From contig JAEORI010000098.1 in NCBI GenBank assembly GCA_016840965.1, positions 1-32,940 on the forward strand: a stretch of DNA of 32,940 nt. The letters run 5' to 3'. Under the pieces are notes generated by a model. It searched no databases. It saw only the letters and a list, made by a program, of their open reading frames with translations, and was not told where the DNA came from. This DNA comes from Candidatus Thorarchaeota archaeon. Its GTDB lineage: Archaea; Asgardarchaeota; Thorarchaeia; Thorarchaeales; Thorarchaeaceae. Made by a program: the position numbers and the translations under genes. This document shows positions 1 through 7,774 of this stretch, piece by piece (position 1 is the first letter of the stretch; each line of letters opens with the position of its first letter).

Positions 1-58
1 AATGAATCCATTTCTAGAGCGGGTTCAGGATCTATGGGACATGATACGAGGAAAATAA
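1..58 (+). CDS. C-terminal end of an ABC transporter permease, probably LivM-like (partial)
   Basis: An open frame enters from the left edge and stops at TAA 56-58, one base before the next start. Only about 18 codons are visible, ending in residues NPFLERVQDLWDMIRGK. The tail is too short for a domain call. The assignment rests on position: the permease commonly precedes the LivG and LivF ATPase genes, which follow immediately here. An unrelated upstream gene is possible. Confidence 0.45.
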   Translation, partial: MNPFLERVQDLWDMIRGK

Positions 59-59
59 A

Positions 60-800
60 ATGGGTCTGATATTAGAAGTTAAGAATTTAACAAAGAAGTT
101 TGGTGGACTAACAGCAGTCAATGATGTTAATTTCGATATTGATCGAGGAGAAATTGTAGGGCTGATTGGTCCCAACGGTGCAGGTAAGACCACAGTTTTT
201 AATTTGATGTCAGGATTCGAGAGACCTAACTCTGGTTCTGTCCGTTTCGATGGAATAGATATCACTAGAAAAAAACCACACCAGATTGTGAATCTGGGGA
301 TGTCTCGCACATTTCAATTAGTTCGCTCCTTTCGATATCTCAGCCTCCTTGACAACATATCTGTTGCTTGTCTTTCACCAAGGGGCAAGGAGGCATATGG
401 TGACTCCGGAATAGATGAAACTGCAAGTTCAATTCTTTCCTCAGTAGGTCTCATTGATAAGGCTAGGCTTCCTCCAGTTATTCTTCCACATGGAGACCTA
501 AGAAAGCTTGAGATAGGGAAAGCACTTGGAACAAATCCAGAATTGCTCCTTCTTGATGAACCATTTAGTGGACTTGCTCATGAGGAAAGAGTAGGAATTA
601 CAAAGTTGATTGAACAATTGATGGACGAGGGAGTAACCATTTTCATGACCGGACATGTTCTACGAGAGTTAATGACTATGGTACCCAGAGTCATTGCAAT
701 GCATCAAGGAAGGATAATAGCAGAAGGCCCTCCCAAAGAGGTCGCAAACAACAGAATTGTGCTTGAGGCATACTTAGGACGAGGTGATGGATTTGCTTAA
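60..800 (+). CDS. livG: ABC transporter ATP-binding protein, branched-chain amino acid type (LivG-like)
   Basis: This is a cytoplasmic ATPase subunit that would drive import of branched-chain amino acids or related carboxylates. Over 246 residues it shows Walker A GPNGAGKT (about residues 37-44), a Q-loop in SRTFQLVRSF, and Walker B LLLLDEPFSGLA. The H-loop histidine lies in MTGHVLREL instead of the usual EHDM-like context. The signature motif is unusual: LPHGDLRKLEIGKAL stands where LSxGQ-type sequence is expected. GAGG at 47-50 precedes the ATG. The gene sits one base after a permease tail and overlaps the next ATPase gene, so the three are probably one operon. The transported substrate cannot be read from the sequence. 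Confidence 0.9.
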   Translation: MGLILEVKNLTKKFGGLTAVNDVNFDIDRGEIVGLIGPNGAGKTTVFNLMSGFERPNSGSVRFDGIDITRKKPHQIVNLGMSRTFQLVRSFRYLSLLDNISVACLSPRGKEAYGDSGIDETASSILSSVGLIDKARLPPVILPHGDLRKLEIGKALGTNPELLLLDEPFSGLAHEERVGITKLIEQLMDEGVTIFMTGHVLRELMTMVPRVIAMHQGRIIAEGPPKEVANNRIVLEAYLGRGDGFA

Positions 801-1527
801 TGGATCTGCTGAAGGATTTGTTTTACTTGAACTGAAGAAAGTCTATCATTATTATGGAAAGGCAAAAGCTCTAGAAGAGATCAATCTCTCTGTTGAAGCT
901 AGGTCATTGGACGCTGTGATAGGACCAAATGGAGCGGGTAAATCGACACTTCTTCGAGCCATATCAGGACTGGAAGAGATAGACAGAGGGAAGATTGTCT
1001 TCAACGGGGAACGGATTGATGAACTGGAGGCGCATCAAATTGCGCAGAGAGGTATTGCTCATTGTCCAGAACGTAGACGACTGTTCTATGACATGACAAT
1101 CATGGAAAACATTGAACTCGGAGCATACACATTGAAGGACAAGACGAAGTATTCAAACCTCATTGACTTTGTTTTTGAAATTTTTCCTAGACTCCATGAA
1201 AGGACCAAGCAACGTGCGGGTACATTAAGTGGAGGCGAACAACAAATGCTAGCTATCGCAAGGTCATTAATGTCAAATCCAAAACTTCTCTTACTTGATG
1301 AACCATCTCTTGGTTTAGCACCAAAAGTAAAGGATAAGATCTTCGAAGCCATTCAACAAATCAAACATGAAGGGACTACTACACTCTTAGTTGAACAAGA
1401 TGCAGCGCTAGCAATGGAGGTTGCAGATAATATTCACGTCTTAGAGGATGGAAAGATAGAGATAAGTGGTACGCGAGAGGAACTCGAACGTGAACCTCGA
1501 ATTAAGAAGGTATACCTTGGTATCTAG
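787..1527 (+). CDS. livF: ABC transporter ATP-binding protein, branched-chain amino acid type (LivF-like)
   Basis: This is the second ATPase subunit of the Liv-type importer, expected to pair with the preceding LivG-like subunit. It has Walker A GPNGAGKST, a canonical signature LSGGEQQMLAIARSL, Walker B LLLLDEPSLGLAP and the H-loop region LLVEQD. VEQD in place of an EHD-like motif is usual for LivF. Unlike its partner it has an intact signature, so the two ATP sites may be unequal. The start is uncertain: GTG 784, ATG 787 and TTG 793 are in frame within GAGGTGATGG, overlapping the end of livG by about 14 bases. This implies translational coupling. I chose ATG 787. Homology begins about 14 residues further in. 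The gene stops at TAG. Confidence 0.9.
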   Translation: MDLLNGSAEGFVLLELKKVYHYYGKAKALEEINLSVEARSLDAVIGPNGAGKSTLLRAISGLEEIDRGKIVFNGERIDELEAHQIAQRGIAHCPERRRLFYDMTIMENIELGAYTLKDKTKYSNLIDFVFEIFPRLHERTKQRAGTLSGGEQQMLAIARSLMSNPKLLLLDEPSLGLAPKVKDKIFEAIQQIKHEGTTTLLVEQDAALAMEVADNIHVLEDGKIEISGTREELEREPRIKKVYLGI

Positions 1528-1538
1528 GAGGTATCAAA

Positions 1539-2879
1539 ATGTCGGCAACCTTAGAAGAGCTTCTCCGTGATGCGAAAGTTGAACTTGTTGTGGCAAGAGC
1601 GGAAAAGGACTCAGAGATTATAAATGAGATTGCAGGTTACCTCGAGAGTGATATTCGGTCAATACGATTCAATGCCGCTTTATCGCTCGGAGAACTTGGT
1701 GAGAAGGCTGCTACCAGCGTTTCAAATCTGATGAACTGTTTAGAGGATCATGATTGGAGTATCTGTCGAGAAGCTACTAAATCATTGGGGAAAATCGGAC
1801 AAGCTGCAGTCGATGCAATTCCCAAGCTCTCAGTCTTATTAAACGATAAAGAAGTTTCAATACGAAAAGAAGCTGCAATATCACTAGGTAAAATTGGCGT
1901 TGCCTCAGATGTAGCTGTCACGAGTCTGATTGCTGCTCTTGATGATCAGGACGAAGAGGTTCGAACTGAAGTAGCGAAAACCTTAGGAAAAATGGGACCC
2001 GGTGCACACGCTGCAATTCCAAGGCTTATACAAGGTCTCAGAGACCCAGGTTGGACTATACGGACAGCTTCAGCTCAGTCCATAAAACAGGTTGGCAAGG
2101 GTTCAACTGAGGCAATCCCAACTCTGGTCCATACGTTAGAAGATAATGATTGGAGAGTTAGATATCGATCAATAAGCACTCTAGTGGAAATAGGTGAACC
2201 AGCAATTCCTGCTCTTTTAGAGGTCATCAATCATTCAAATCCCATTGTTCGAAAAGGGGCGATAGAAGCCCTAGGAGAAATGAAAGTATCTAACCAGAAT
2301 ATAATTGGAGCAATTGCTCTACAATTAAAAGACAAAGTTGAAAGTGTCCGTGGGAAGGCGGCTGATGCACTCCGTATGATTGGTAAAGACGCGATTCCTG
2401 TGCTTGTTGAATCTTACAGCACTGCCAGCAATCAAATGAAGATTATAATCATCTCATCAATTGGAGGTATTGGCAAGGGTGCGGTAGATGCCATTCCAAA
2501 TCTGATAGAAATTTTAAAGATGGGCGGAACTGATGCCAAGGCTGAAGCGGCAAGTGCATTAGGAAAAATTGGTTCTGCAGAGGATTCAGTCATTAATGCA
2601 TTGATAGAAGCGTTGGAAGACAATAAGAGCGTTGTTCGTCGTGAAGCCGCATTAAGTCTTGGAAAATTTGGTTCAGCATCTGTAGAGTCTATTCCTGCTT
2701 TACTTAGTGCACTGGAAGATAAGAAGCCTGATGTCAGATGGCGTGCATCAGAAGCCTTAGGAAAGGTAGGAGTATCAAATACTAATATCATCCCAGCATT
2801 AGAGAATATGCTGCATGACGAGTATGATTACGTTGCAGAAGCTGCTCAAGAGGCACTCGATTTAATAGGTGGAGAATAA
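1539..2879 (+). CDS. HEAT-repeat protein (PBS-lyase HEAT-like repeats)
   Basis: The 446-residue protein consists almost entirely of HEAT-like units of about 31 residues, roughly thirteen to fourteen of them, with recurring motifs such as AAxSLGKIG, AIPxLxxxLxD and VRxxAAxALGxIG. It has no signal peptide or membrane segment, so it should be a cytoplasmic alpha-solenoid scaffold. AGGAGGT precedes the ATG with good spacing. It lies 11 bases after livF and 18 bases before the acyl-CoA ligase gene, so it is probably co-transcribed with both. It may hold the ligase and transporter together, but nothing in the sequence proves this. PBS-lyase-like HEAT repeats also occur in phycobilin lyases, and there is no sign of that pathway here. 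Confidence 0.85.
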   Translation: MSATLEELLRDAKVELVVARAEKDSEIINEIAGYLESDIRSIRFNAALSLGELGEKAATSVSNLMNCLEDHDWSICREATKSLGKIGQAAVDAIPKLSVLLNDKEVSIRKEAAISLGKIGVASDVAVTSLIAALDDQDEEVRTEVAKTLGKMGPGAHAAIPRLIQGLRDPGWTIRTASAQSIKQVGKGSTEAIPTLVHTLEDNDWRVRYRSISTLVEIGEPAIPALLEVINHSNPIVRKGAIEALGEMKVSNQNIIGAIALQLKDKVESVRGKAADALRMIGKDAIPVLVESYSTASNQMKIIIISSIGGIGKGAVDAIPNLIEILKMGGTDAKAEAASALGKIGSAEDSVINALIEALEDNKSVVRREAALSLGKFGSASVESIPALLSALEDKKPDVRWRASEALGKVGVSNTNIIPALENMLHDEYDYVAEAAQEALDLIGGE

Positions 2880-2897
2880 TTTACAGGTTGACAAAAG

Positions 2898-4574
2898 ATG
2901 AGCGAAGACCCGTATGCTGCGAAACCATGGCTAAAACATTATGACCCCAGTGTTCCTGAACACATCGATTATCCTGAAATGAATCTGTATCAGATTCTAG
3001 ATAATACAGCGAACGAGTTTGGAAGTAAAACAGCAATTTGGTTCCAGAAGCGCAAAATATCGTATAAGGAATTCAAAGATATTGCAGACAGACTTGCTAC
3101 AGCCCTACGAGATCTTGGTGTGAAAAAGGGTGATACAGTTGCTATCATGATTCCCAATTTTCCGCAATTCTTGTTCAGTTTCTATGGGATTTTAAAGGCG
3201 GGTGGGATTGTCACAGCATGCAGTGTCTTACTAACTGAACCCGAGATAGCCTATCAGCTTAACGACTCTGGAGCTGAAACAATTATTGTTTGGGACGCTC
3301 AGCTTGAAAAGATTAACAATATCAAGGATCGGACAAGACTAAGGAATATAATCATCACAAGTGTAATGGACTATATTCCAAATGCTCCGCGAGACCCGCC
3401 TGAAATCGCTGGCACAATGCAATTTCTTAATTTAATAAGTAAAACAAAACCAGATCCACCTCAGTTTGAAATTGATTCTAAAACACAGATTGCAGTCCTT
3501 CAGTACACAGGTGGAACCTCAGGTCTTCCGAAAGGTGCGATGCTTACACACCATAATTTACTATCTAATTGTATAGCAACTCACACACTAGTTTCATCTC
3601 AAATGGAGCGAGGAAAAGACACAGGACTTACTAACCTGCCATTATTCCACATTTATGGGATGACTGTCTGTATGAATGTATGGATATACAACGGGTCACG
3701 AATAGCACTGAATCCAGATGCTCGAGATCAGAAATCACTGTTCGAGATTATCCGTGAAACAAAACCAGCAATGTTTCCAGGCGTTCCAACTATGTACATG
3801 AGATTGCTAGAGCGAGATGATCTTGAGGATTACGCTAAGGATTTACGGTCAATACGGTTCTGTAATACTGGTGCGGCAGCAATGCCTCCTGAAGTTCTAC
3901 ATGAGTTTGAAGAACGAACTGGCTGTGTAATAATTGAAGGATACGGACTCACCGAGTGCTCTCCCGTCACACATAGCAATCCCATTGGTGGAACAAGAAA
4001 AGTCGGATCAATTGGCATTCCACTACCTGATACAGAGGTACGAATAGTAGATGTTGATGATTATACAAAAATCGTGCCTATTGGAGAACAAGGCGAAATC
4101 ATGATCCGTGGACCCCAGCGGATGATGGGTTATTGGAATAAACCAGATGCTACAGCAGCTCAGATCAAGGATGGATGGTTACTGACTGGGGACATCGGAA
4201 GGATGGATGAGGATGGGTACTTCTACATTCTTGATAGGAAAAAAGATATGATAAATGTCAGTGGCTTCAAGGTGTACCCGAGAGAGGTTGAAGATGTACT
4301 TTTCGAACATGAGGCTATTGAAAACGCTGCAGTCATAGGTATCCCCGATCCTGAAATAAAGGGCAGTGATATTGTCAAAGCTTATGTTGTTTTGAAAGAG
4401 GGCTTCAAAGCAAGCGATGAGCTAATCGCGGACATTCGAGAATTTCTCCGAAAGAATGTTTCACCCTACAAAGTTCCGAAAGAGGTCGAATTTAGAAAAG
4501 AGCTTCCAGAAACCCTAGTAGGTAAAGTGCTTAGGCGAGACTTGAAGGAACAAGAGTTAGGTCCAGAAGTATAA
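2898..4574 (+). CDS. AMP-forming acyl-CoA ligase (long-chain fatty acid-CoA ligase-like)
   Basis: This is an adenylate-forming enzyme that activates a carboxylic acid to its CoA thioester through an acyl-AMP. The 558 residues carry the family's core motifs in order: P-loop YTGGTSGLPKGAML (about residue 203 on), EGYGLTECSP, GWLLTGDIG, the hinge DRKKDMINVSGFKVYPREVE and the C-terminal GKVLRRDLKE, which holds the catalytic Lys. The length is normal for FadD-type ligases. AGGTTGA lies before the ATG. The position at the end of a Liv-type transporter operon suggests that it activates the imported acid, an arrangement also seen in bacterial aromatic- or fatty-acid gene clusters. The chain length or aromatic nature of the substrate cannot be decided from motifs. 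Confidence 0.88.
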   Translation: MSEDPYAAKPWLKHYDPSVPEHIDYPEMNLYQILDNTANEFGSKTAIWFQKRKISYKEFKDIADRLATALRDLGVKKGDTVAIMIPNFPQFLFSFYGILKAGGIVTACSVLLTEPEIAYQLNDSGAETIIVWDAQLEKINNIKDRTRLRNIIITSVMDYIPNAPRDPPEIAGTMQFLNLISKTKPDPPQFEIDSKTQIAVLQYTGGTSGLPKGAMLTHHNLLSNCIATHTLVSSQMERGKDTGLTNLPLFHIYGMTVCMNVWIYNGSRIALNPDARDQKSLFEIIRETKPAMFPGVPTMYMRLLERDDLEDYAKDLRSIRFCNTGAAAMPPEVLHEFEERTGCVIIEGYGLTECSPVTHSNPIGGTRKVGSIGIPLPDTEVRIVDVDDYTKIVPIGEQGEIMIRGPQRMMGYWNKPDATAAQIKDGWLLTGDIGRMDEDGYFYILDRKKDMINVSGFKVYPREVEDVLFEHEAIENAAVIGIPDPEIKGSDIVKAYVVLKEGFKASDELIADIREFLRKNVSPYKVPKEVEFRKELPETLVGKVLRRDLKEQELGPEV

Positions 4575-4595
4575 AGTCTAATTTACTGGTTTCTT

Positions 4596-6464
4596 TCACT
4601 TTAACCGTAGAATCTCTTTCAACCAAGACACAACCTCAGAATACGCTTTAATCCGATTCTGAAGCTTTGCTAGACCATGACCCTCATCCGCAAACCTCAG
4701 CATTCTTACATGCAAACCTTTCTCCATTAACTTCTCATAAATTTGCATTGACTCTGATAGAGGAACTCGTTCATCATTATCACCTTGTATGATAAATAAT
4801 GGTGCAGAAATCCTGCCAATCTTGTGAATTGGACTGATTTGGTTTAATACCTCCAAATCATCCTCAAGACTTCCATACTCTGCCGCGCGAAGAGATCTTC
4901 TCCATGCAGCAGTGTTTTGAATGAAAGTGACAAAATTAGAGATTCCAACGATATCAACACCAGCTTTCCAGAGTTCTGGATGTTCAGTCATTGCTGATAG
5001 GACAGCGAAGCCTCCATAACTGGCACCATATATAACAAGCCGTTCTCCATCAATCTCACCATCCTCTGCTTTGAGATGAAGTGCGAGATGCTTAATGTCC
5101 TTGATTGAGTCAAGTCTTTTCTCCACATTATCTAAGCCAAGGTACGTTCGACCATAACCGTCACTTCCCCGGATATTCGGTGCAACTACTGCAAAACCTG
5201 CTGCAAGATAGAACTGGATTACAGGGTCGAAGCTAGGTCTACTTTGAGATTCGGGTCCCCCGTGTATAATGATCAAAGTTGGCCAGCCATTATCAGGCAT
5301 ATGGCCATTCGGGATGTATTTGAAATATGGTACACTTAGATTGTCGAATGAATTGAATCGGTCAAGAGTTGGTTCCACAAATGTACTTGGATCTAAGTTT
5401 GCAAAATCAACCTCAACAGCTCTCCACTGTGTCATGCTTTTAATATCTAAGACCCATATGCATGTTGGTTGATTTCCTGAACTCATTGTGATTGCCAGTA
5501 GATGTTCATCTCCAGATAGAGAGAGTGCTTTATCCTGATTCCATGAACGTTCATCTCCGTATGGGACAACGCCCCTTAATGGAAATGGCAAAGTTTCATG
5601 TTTGCTAAAACCACCGCTGGCGAATTTAGCTCGATGTAAAGTACTGTACCCTTCTTCATTTTCTAGGAAATAGGTCCAAATCGAATCTTTCGAGTGAGCA
5701 TAATTCTCTATGTCATAGTTGATTAGATTTTCAAAATGTCTTAGTTTTCGAAATTCGCCGTTTGTCGTAATAATGGCAAGTCGTTTTAGGTCAAAATCAT
5801 AATCTGTATTGACAAGTATGTGTTCAAAATCTAACCATCGAACCACTTCCCACCGATGCTCAGAATTGCCGCTAATTGCCGCTGTTAAGTCCATTAGTTC
5901 CCCTTTTGCGATGTCGAGAAGCAGAAGATGTTGATCTGCATTGCTTAGCCTCTGAGTCATGAGAATCTTATTGTCATTATTCATTGTACCTGAAACTTTG
6001 ATTACGCCTCTATTGGGTTCATAAATGAGTTCTGGTTTATATTTTCGAAGAGGAATTTTCCCTCGATAGACATCAAGACGGGCTCTGTCAGTGAGATTTG
6101 CGCTATAATAAAGATAGGATTCTGAAGAGTATGAGATTCTATGCTTCGCCGCATGGTCCGAAGTCATCCAATGAAGACTCCTATCTTCATCAATGAGTCC
6201 TATCTGGAAGTTTTCATCACCGCCACGATCTCGAGTGAAGAGTAATGTGCCATCAGAAAGGTATCTTGGGTCTGTACATCTATCCAATTCATTTGTAAGT
6301 TGAGTTCGAGGATGTACCTTGCTTTTCTCCACATTGCAAGTATATATTTGATAAATACCCGTGACATTTGATGTGAAGGCAATCCGTTTCGTGTTTGGAT
6401 GCCAAGTAACGCCTCCTGCAGTTTCTACAGCAAGATAATCTTCAAATCTGATTTTGGAGGTCAT
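4596..6464 (-). CDS. S9 family (prolyl oligopeptidase-type) serine peptidase
   Basis: The 622-residue enzyme has two parts. An N-terminal beta-propeller of about 370 residues has repeats such as GGVTWHPNTKRIAFTS and LSLSGDEHLLAI. The C-terminal alpha/beta hydrolase has the oxyanion region HGGPESQ, nucleophile elbow YGASYGGF (Ser about 482), Asp in GDNDERVP (about 564) and His in DEGHGL (about 596). The triad therefore looks complete. The family comprises acylaminoacyl peptidases and oligopeptidases that cleave short peptides. No signal peptide is visible, so it is probably cytoplasmic. It starts 7 bases after the metallo-beta-lactamase-fold gene, with GAGAGGA overlapping that gene's end, so the two are likely one operon. 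It converges with the ligase gene across a 21-base gap. Confidence 0.9.
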   Translation of the reverse strand: MTSKIRFEDYLAVETAGGVTWHPNTKRIAFTSNVTGIYQIYTCNVEKSKVHPRTQLTNELDRCTDPRYLSDGTLLFTRDRGGDENFQIGLIDEDRSLHWMTSDHAAKHRISYSSESYLYYSANLTDRARLDVYRGKIPLRKYKPELIYEPNRGVIKVSGTMNNDNKILMTQRLSNADQHLLLLDIAKGELMDLTAAISGNSEHRWEVVRWLDFEHILVNTDYDFDLKRLAIITTNGEFRKLRHFENLINYDIENYAHSKDSIWTYFLENEEGYSTLHRAKFASGGFSKHETLPFPLRGVVPYGDERSWNQDKALSLSGDEHLLAITMSSGNQPTCIWVLDIKSMTQWRAVEVDFANLDPSTFVEPTLDRFNSFDNLSVPYFKYIPNGHMPDNGWPTLIIIHGGPESQSRPSFDPVIQFYLAAGFAVVAPNIRGSDGYGRTYLGLDNVEKRLDSIKDIKHLALHLKAEDGEIDGERLVIYGASYGGFAVLSAMTEHPELWKAGVDIVGISNFVTFIQNTAAWRRSLRAAEYGSLEDDLEVLNQISPIHKIGRISAPLFIIQGDNDERVPLSESMQIYEKLMEKGLHVRMLRFADEGHGLAKLQNRIKAYSEVVSWLKEILRLK

Positions 6465-6471
6465 TGTACTA

Positions 6472-7275
6472 CTATCCTCTCAGTTTCTCTACCTCTGCTA
6501 AGTGTTTGAGTAATTTTTTCTTGTATGCACTTCTCATCAATTCATCTTTAATAGCAACTAGATTCTGTTCAACATGACGGTAAAGTTCATCTTTACTCAA
6601 TGAATCAATCTTGATATTCCAGTTTTTTAGGCTATATAGATAGCTAATATTTCTGTTTATGAGATCGGGCATTTTTAGAGGTGGATCATGACCTGCAATA
6701 ATCAGATACCAATTAAGTCTAAGGTAGGATTCAAGACTCCGGATATATTGATCGAAATTTGCATGATTAAGATATGGAATCGGGCTTTCAATATTATCTC
6801 CAACAAAGAGTACTTTATCAATTTCGTCATAGCAAGAAGATGAATCGAGTGTGTGTCCGGGAGTATGGAAAAAAAGAACTTCATCATCATCAAACTTCAA
6901 GGTTTTTTGAAAAATCTGGGTCGGTGGTATAAGCTTGACCTTTCCTTTCTTGTGTTTCTCATATTTCAAAAGAGAGGATTTTCCCTCCAGCAGGATTCTC
7001 TCTCTACAGTGTTCATGTCCTACAACAGATGCATCTTGGAAGGATCCGTTTCCCCAGTAATGATCGTAATCAGCGTGAGAATTGAAGATTACCAAGGGCA
7101 TGTCTACATATCCTTCATTTTCTATAAGGTGATGAACAATCTTCATTGAATTGTTCCCAAGAAATGTATCAAGAACAAACACATGTTCGTCTCCGAATAT
7201 TACGTAGATGTTAGTATAGTACGGATCGCTGAATGAGATGAGAACTCCTCGACTACCAACTTTCTCAACAATCAT
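6472..7275 (-). CDS. Metallo-beta-lactamase-fold hydrolase
   Basis: The 267-residue protein has the MBL fold signature, with the first metal motif SHADYDHYWG (His67, Asp69, Asp71, His72), then HTPGHTLDSSS, FVGDNIESP and IIAGHDPPL. The second position of the canonical HxHxDH is Asp, giving HxDxDH. Substitutions here are known in the superfamily and can change metal content. The other metal ligands (His of PGHT, Asp of VGDN, His of AGHD) are present. Substrates in this superfamily range from thioesters to phosphodiesters, so none is proposed. AGGAG lies 6 bases before the ATG. It is the first gene of a probable operon with the downstream S9 peptidase. Confidence 0.85.
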   Translation of the reverse strand: MIVEKVGSRGVLISFSDPYYTNIYVIFGDEHVFVLDTFLGNNSMKIVHHLIENEGYVDMPLVIFNSHADYDHYWGNGSFQDASVVGHEHCRERILLEGKSSLLKYEKHKKGKVKLIPPTQIFQKTLKFDDDEVLFFHTPGHTLDSSSCYDEIDKVLFVGDNIESPIPYLNHANFDQYIRSLESYLRLNWYLIIAGHDPPLKMPDLINRNISYLYSLKNWNIKIDSLSKDELYRHVEQNLVAIKDELMRSAYKKKLLKHLAEVEKLRG

Positions 7276-7289
7276 TGAACTCCTATAAT

Positions 7290-7359
7290 TTTAGAATATA
7301 CTAGCTTTAGAATATGCTGTTCTTTGGTGAGGCTACTTAGAAATTACCTATTCTTTGGT
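7290..7359. repeat. Two pairs of short direct repeats in the promoter region of the MBL/S9 operon
   Basis: TTTAGAATATACT (7290-7302) and TTTAGAATATGCT (7306-7318) differ by one base and lie 16 bp apart. TTCTTTGGT occurs at 7320-7328 and again at 7351-7359. Read on the minus strand, the first pair gives AGTATATTCTAAA-like blocks at the distance expected for TATA boxes of the gene starting at 7275. Duplicated promoter elements or regulator sites are possible. This is inference. Confidence 0.4.
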
Positions 7360-7379
7360 TTAGAAAGGTTAACTCTCTA

Positions 7380-7391
7380 ATATTGAAAAAA
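7380..7391 (-). terminator. T-run terminator after the DUF2769-like gene
   Basis: On the minus strand the TAA stop at 7396-7394 is followed within three bases by TTTTTT (7391-7386). Archaeal RNA polymerase commonly stops at such U-runs without a hairpin. It would separate the MttB/DUF2769 transcript from the MBL/S9 operon. Confidence 0.4.
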
Positions 7392-7393
7392 GA

Positions 7394-7702
7394 TTACAAG
7401 TCTGATAGCTGTACCGCGGAACCTCGGATGCAGTAGAAGTCCCAACGTAAACTCATTGTTTTAGTTATAGAACAAGCCTTACAATGGCAGTCCTTTCGCT
7501 CGGTGATCATCTCACTTTTTCCAAAGGTACAATAAACAGCATTTATTTCACCAGTTTCAATGTTTGTTGGACACTTGCTACATAAACAGAGATGAAGAAC
7601 TTGCTCTGCACTTCTCTTTATATCTGCTTCAGACATTCCTCCCATCAGAGCTTTATATTTTGTTTCAAAGGTATCAGTTCCCCAAGTTTCTATATCCGCC
7701 AT
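7394..7702 (-). CDS. Cysteine-rich DUF2769-like protein
   Basis: The roughly 102-residue cytoplasmic protein has eight cysteines, mostly clustered: HLCLCSKCPTN, YCTFGKS, CHCKACS and FYCIRGSA. The spacing resembles the DUF2769 family as I remember it (CxCxxCPT, Cxx.GKS, CxCxxC, YCxxGS), a family of unknown function that probably binds metal. I chose ATG 7702, which has AGGGTG upstream. The frame continues 19 codons further up, but those residues look non-coding. It lies 72 bases after the MttB-like gene on the same strand, so co-expression is likely. It could supply or sense a metal or corrinoid partner of the methyltransferase, but I have no direct evidence for that. Confidence 0.7.
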   Translation of the reverse strand: MADIETWGTDTFETKYKALMGGMSEADIKRSAEQVLHLCLCSKCPTNIETGEINAVYCTFGKSEMITERKDCHCKACSITKTMSLRWDFYCIRGSAVQLSDL

Positions 7703-7774
7703 TATGAACACCCTATTTATTTTGAGAATTTCAATGATTGATGTTTTTTCTTCTCGCAACTTTAATACATAGCA

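Noticed and set aside
2432..2791. 119-codon minus-strand frame opposite the HEAT-repeat gene
   Set aside because: It mirrors the alanine-rich repeat periodicity of the sense gene and has no ribosome site.
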